A stretch of 64,000 nt of DNA, taken from positions 1 to 64,000 of the forward strand of contig JABLUY010000113.1 in NCBI GenBank assembly GCA_013306675.1, read 5' to 3'. Positions within the stretch are counted from its first letter, which is position 1, and every line of letters begins with the position of its first letter. The stretch is from Thraustochytrium sp. TN22. Lineage: Eukaryota > Sar > Bigyra > Thraustochytrida > Thraustochytriidae. Shown piece by piece: positions 60,982-64,000 of the stretch. Under the pieces are notes generated by a model. The model made no database searches, was not told where the DNA came from, and was given only the letters and a program-made list of their open reading frames with translations. Both the position numbers and the translations under genes were made by a program.

Positions 60982-63195
60982 TCATGGCATGCACTGCAGG
61001 CCAGGGTCGCGACGAAGAGCGGCCAATACTCTGGCGTGGGCCTCGGCGTAAAGGTGAGAAGCCGAGGGGGCATCGCCGTCCACGAGCGAAGCAACGAGCG
61101 CCTCCCGCGCAGCAGGTGAGGCGAAGGGCGTGTCGCGCAGCGCGAGACTTGCTACCGCAGCCCGATCGGCGACCGATGCGGGCGGGCCGACAAAGATGTG
61201 CTCGTCAAGCCTGCCTGGGCGCAGAATGGCCGGGTCGAGCACGTGGCGGCGGTCCGTGGCGGCCAGCACGATGACGGGGCGGTCCGCGGCGCCGCGGCCC
61301 TTGGCGTGAATGCCATCCATCTCGGTGAGCAGCATGCTGAGCATGCGATCCATGGACTGTTCGGACGAGGCGTCCTGGCCGCGCGCCGGCGCGAGCGCGT
61401 CAATCTGGTCTAGAAACAGTATACAGGGCGCGGCGGCGGCCGCGCGGCGAAAGAGTCCGGCAATGGCCGCCTCGGAGGCGCCCACCACCTTGGAGACGAC
61501 CTCGGGGCAGGAGACCGCGACGAAGTTGGCGAGGCCCTCCTGGTCGAGCGCCGCCGCCAGGCTGCGCGCCAGCAGCGTCTTGCCGTTGCCGCTGGGGCCG
61601 TGCAGCAGCACACCACGCGGGCCGGTGCGCAAGCCGAGCGCCTGGAGCGCCTCGGGCCGGCGCAGCGGCAGGAGCACGGCCGTCTCAAGGCGGCGCTTGG
61701 CCTCGTCCAGGCCGCCCACGAGCGCATCCCAACGCGTGACGTCGCTCGCCGCACGCACCGTGGCGCCGGTTGTGAGCACGGTGGCATCCTTGAGGCTGGC
61801 GGCACCGACGGTGCGCAGCGCGCGCGCCACGACCACGTCAAGGTCTGCGTCAGGCGAGAGCGGCCGGTCGCGGCCCTGGTCGCGGCCCTGGTCGCGGCCC
61901 TGTTGCGGCTCGCGCGCCTGGTCGAGCGCAAGCTCGCGTGCCGCGGCGGCCATCTCCGCCGGCAGGCGGCCGTTCGCGCGGCGGGCCAGCACGAGCGCGA
62001 GTCGGGCCAGATCGGCCTCCGGCGCGGCCGGGAGCGCCGCGGCAAGCAGGCGGCGGGAGAGCTGCTCGCGCTCCGCCAGACCGACCGGGCCGCGGAGCTC
62101 CAACGCGAGCCCCAGGCGGCGCGCGCTACGCAAGTCGGCGCCGACGCGCGGGAGCGCATCCGTGACGCCAACCGCAAAGACGGGCTCGCGCGCCGTCAGC
62201 ACCCTGTCGAGCGCCGCTAGGAGCGCGCGGCCCAGGTCGCTGTCCGGCGCCAGCAGGTCGACCTGCTCCAGCAGGAGCATGCAGGGCCGCGGCGAACGCG
62301 CCGGGCGCGCCGCTAGCACGTCGTGCAGGAGCGCCGCCTCGCCCTCGCCCTTGGCCGCGCGGAAGTAGTCCGTAGGCCGTAGTACGCGCAGGTCGGCACC
62401 GCCGGCTCGCGCCAGCGTCTGCGCGAAGAGGGACTTGCCGACGCCGGAGGGCCCGGCTACGAGGAGGCCGCGCCCATAGCACGGCTCGAAGCGCTCCTCG
62501 CGCAAGCGGCGCGAGGCGCGCGAGAACCGGCGAATGGCGCTGTGCGCGGCGTCGCGCACGTGCGGGCCGAGCGCCTGCACCACGGCCTCCAGCCAGGCGG
62601 CATCCTCCACGAAGGCCGCCTGGGGCGGACCGCCCAGGCCCATGACCTCGCTCTCGTGCGCGACGAGCCTCAAAACGGTACGCGGACCAATCTGCGCAAA
62701 GGCTGCCTCGTCGCTGCGCCCGGTGCTTATGCGCAGAACCTTGCCGGCGCGGCGTCCGAAGGCGTCCAGCCCCAGGAGGCAGCCGGGCACCGCGGGCGCC
62801 CCAAAGCGTACGTCCGGGTCCTCCTCGCTCTCGCACAGGACCACGACCTCGGTCGCCCTTGGCCATTGCGCCGCGGGCTCGTCCGCGACCACCTCGGCCT
62901 CCAGCTCGCCGTCGCCGAGCCACCTGGCGGCCCACTCACTCACCACCAGCCCTCTCTGCCTCTCCCACTCCACCACCATCCTCGCCCCTCCTCGCAGCTC
63001 GCGCTCGCTGCGCACCTTGACCGCGACGCTGGCGCCGCCGCTGTCGCCGGCGCGCAGGGCCACCACCTTGCCGACGAGCCCCGCGTCCCCCTCATCTAGC
63101 CCTTCTCTCGCCCAGGCCAGCGGCGCTGCGCGGCTGGGCCTGGCGACGCCTGCGCGCGGCCTCTTCGCCGCGCGCTCCCGCCTCGCGCGCTCCAT
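60982..63195 (-). CDS. Tandem AAA ATPase (AFG2/SPATA5L1-like) with Walker B E-to-Q in both domains
   Basis: The protein has 737 residues: an N-domain (about 1-230), then two AAA domains. D1 has Walker A 'GPSGVGKS' and a Walker B 'CMLLLEQVD' (E310, Q311). D2 has 'GPSGNGKT', Walker B 'CILFLDQID' (D596, Q597) and the arginine-finger region 'ATDRRHVLDPAILRPGRLDEH'. The layout and D2 sequence resemble the Cdc48-related AFG2A/AFG2B (SPATA5, SPATA5L1) group, which recycles 60S pre-ribosome factors; PEX1/PEX6 and NVL are alternatives. The catalytic Walker B glutamate is Gln in both domains, so ATP may be bound but hydrolysed poorly. D1 lacks a normal arginine-finger region ('LRSARRLGLALEL'). A 12-bp-type repeat (about 61863-61900) encodes Gly-Arg-Asp-Gln units in the linker. 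Confidence 0.87.
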   Translation of the reverse strand: MERARRERAAKRPRAGVARPSRAAPLAWAREGLDEGDAGLVGKVVALRAGDSGGASVAVKVRSERELRGGARMVVEWERQRGLVVSEWAARWLGDGELEAEVVADEPAAQWPRATEVVVLCESEEDPDVRFGAPAVPGCLLGLDAFGRRAGKVLRISTGRSDEAAFAQIGPRTVLRLVAHESEVMGLGGPPQAAFVEDAAWLEAVVQALGPHVRDAAHSAIRRFSRASRRLREERFEPCYGRGLLVAGPSGVGKSLFAQTLARAGGADLRVLRPTDYFRAAKGEGEAALLHDVLAARPARSPRPCMLLLEQVDLLAPDSDLGRALLAALDRVLTAREPVFAVGVTDALPRVGADLRSARRLGLALELRGPVGLAEREQLSRRLLAAALPAAPEADLARLALVLARRANGRLPAEMAAAARELALDQAREPQQGRDQGRDQGRDRPLSPDADLDVVVARALRTVGAASLKDATVLTTGATVRAASDVTRWDALVGGLDEAKRRLETAVLLPLRRPEALQALGLRTGPRGVLLHGPSGNGKTLLARSLAAALDQEGLANFVAVSCPEVVSKVVGASEAAIAGLFRRAAAAAPCILFLDQIDALAPARGQDASSEQSMDRMLSMLLTEMDGIHAKGRGAADRPVIVLAATDRRHVLDPAILRPGRLDEHIFVGPPASVADRAAVASLALRDTPFASPAAREALVASLVDGDAPSASHLYAEAHARVLAALRRDPGLQCMP

Positions 63196-63847
63196 GCCCG
63201 CCTCGCGCGCGGCCCCGCCCCGCGCGCGGCAGCGATTGACGCAGCCCCGCTCTGGCGCCTCGAGGTCGACCTCGCCGCGGCGAACCGGCCCAACGCGCCG
63301 TTGGGCCGCCGGCCCGCGCGCCGTTGCGCCAACCGCGCCGGCGGCTCGTCATCCGTCGTTCTTCAAGGAGGAGTTCGGGTCGTCCGTCATCGCCGCGGCG
63401 CAGGCGCTCGCCGCGTACGAGCCGCCGCGCAGGGCCGCCGCCGCTGCTCGCGCGCGCGGGCCCGGCGAGAGCGCGGCGCGGCGGGAAGGCGCAAATTCCA
63501 GGCCCTGCCAGTGTCGATGTCAGTGCTCGCCTCGCGCGGTGCAGCGCGGGCGGCGGGGCGGAGGTAACGAGGTCGGCAAGGCGCTGCGCAGGATTTCAAC
63601 GCCAAGGTTCGCAATGGCAAGCGCGAGCTTGATCGGCCAGGCTGGGATCGTCGATCGGCGCGCCAATTCCGTTTCCTTCCCTCGCGGCGGCGGGCGGGCG
63701 GGCGGGCGGGCGGGCGGGCGAGCGAGCGAGCGAGCGAGCGCTGCGGCTGCGGCGGCCTCCGGCTGTGCGGCGGCACTGCACGGCGCGGTCTCTGTCTGTC
63801 TGGGAAGCTCGCGCGTCGCGGGTTCTTGAGGAGGCAGGCTTGCAAGA
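63196..63847. other. Divergent spacer before the carnitine acyltransferase gene
   Basis: 652 bp between divergent starts, mostly very GC-rich. It contains (GGGC)n turning into (GAGC)n at 63689-63739. Frames are open on both strands but only low-complexity Arg/Ala/Gly sequence results. It presumably holds promoters for both genes. Confidence 0.5.
63689..63739. repeat. (GGGC)n/(GAGC)n tetranucleotide array
   Basis: About seven copies of GGGC are followed by five copies of GAGC, before the carnitine acyltransferase start. It is alike in kind to the array between the M14 genes. Confidence 0.9.
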
Positions 63848-64000
63848 ATGATGCTGGTGTGGAGCGCGGGCGGGCGCGGCGCGGCGCGGCGGCACGGCGT
63901 GCGGGCCATGTCGACGCTGCCGCCGTACCTGCACGAGACGCGCATCCCGACATACCACTTCCAGGACTCGCTCCCCAAGCTGGCGGTGCCCAAGCTGGAG
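63848..64000 (+). CDS. Carnitine acyltransferase, CPT2-like (5' end only)
   Basis: Only the first 51 codons lie in the window; the frame runs off the right edge. The first 20 or so residues are Arg/Gly/Ala-rich with no acids (VWSAGGRGAARRHGVRA), a likely mitochondrial import signal. After it comes 'STLPPYLHETRIPTYHFQDS' and then 'LPKLAVPKLE', which matches the start of the mature carnitine/choline acyltransferases, above all CPT2 ('[21 protein letters not shown]'). CPT2 transfers acyl groups from carnitine to CoA in the matrix for beta-oxidation. Carnitine acetyltransferase has a similar start and cannot be excluded. The start at 63848 is the first of two adjacent ATGs. Confidence 0.83.
   Translation, partial: MMLVWSAGGRGAARRHGVRAMSTLPPYLHETRIPTYHFQDSLPKLAVPKLE

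Noticed and set aside
1-64000. Transposons, retroelements and virus-derived elements
   Set aside because: No reverse transcriptase, transposase, integrase, capsid-like protein, terminal repeat pair or target-site duplication was recognised. The repeats seen are tandem arrays.

Overview
The window is about 64 kb of nuclear DNA from a eukaryotic microbe. It is very GC-rich in and around genes, compact and intron-poor. The gene set is eukaryotic throughout: a Seh1 nucleoporin, an RNA polymerase I subunit, eIF4G, PTEN, a P4-ATPase flippase, mitochondrial COX11 and ISCA2, MORN, IQ and Sfi1-like proteins, and an AAA tandem ATPase. Multi-kilobase genes are uninterrupted, and I can support only two spliceosomal introns inside genes, both with GTACGT donors. 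The Sfi1-like, IQ, MORN and long coiled-coil proteins suit a ciliated cell. High GC, few introns and TPR proteins with a TIR-like front domain would suit a GC-rich heterotrophic stramenopile (bicosoecid or thraustochytrid type) or a similar protist. That placement is inference, not proof. No rRNA, CRISPR, transposon or virus-derived element was recognised.

Left part, 1-17 kb. Seh1 (+) converges on RPA12 (-, one intron full of a 5-bp tandem repeat). eIF4G (+) follows a long GC-rich leader that ends in an (AGC)n run. An ARMH3/C10orf76 homologue (-) is head to head with an Sfi1-like centrin-binding protein (+). Then come a two-TM protein of unknown function (+) and an MFSD1-like lysosomal transporter (-).

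Middle part, 17-42 kb. This holds a membrane-anchored AIM6-type phosphodiesterase (-), an 1872-residue coiled-coil protein (-) divergent from an IQ-motif protein (+), PTEN (+), a Tag-family 3-methyladenine DNA glycosylase (-) divergent from an MMT-type mitochondrial cation transporter with a duplicated cytosolic domain (+), an ankyrin/double-BTB protein (-), METTL9 (-, one intron), COX11 (-) and ISCA2 (+). COX11 and ISCA2 are head to head and both serve mitochondrial metal-cofactor assembly. A 1.6 kb stretch with no confident gene follows.

Right part, 42-64 kb. A P4-ATPase (+) is followed by a head-to-head pair of M14 carboxypeptidase paralogues. One keeps its catalytic residues (+). The other has lost essentially all of them (-). 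Next are a MORN-repeat protein (-) divergent from a TIR-like/TPR protein ending in a CaaX box (+), a SYLF-domain protein (-), a double-AAA ATPase with glutamine at both Walker B glutamate positions (-), and the first 51 codons of a carnitine acyltransferase (+) running off the right edge.

Most neighbours are arranged head to head or tail to tail with short spacers. Many start regions carry runs of GCGCC/GGCGC-type sequence. The strongest candidates for something undescribed are the TIR-like/TPR/CaaX protein, the active/inactive M14 pair, and the double Walker B E-to-Q AAA protein.
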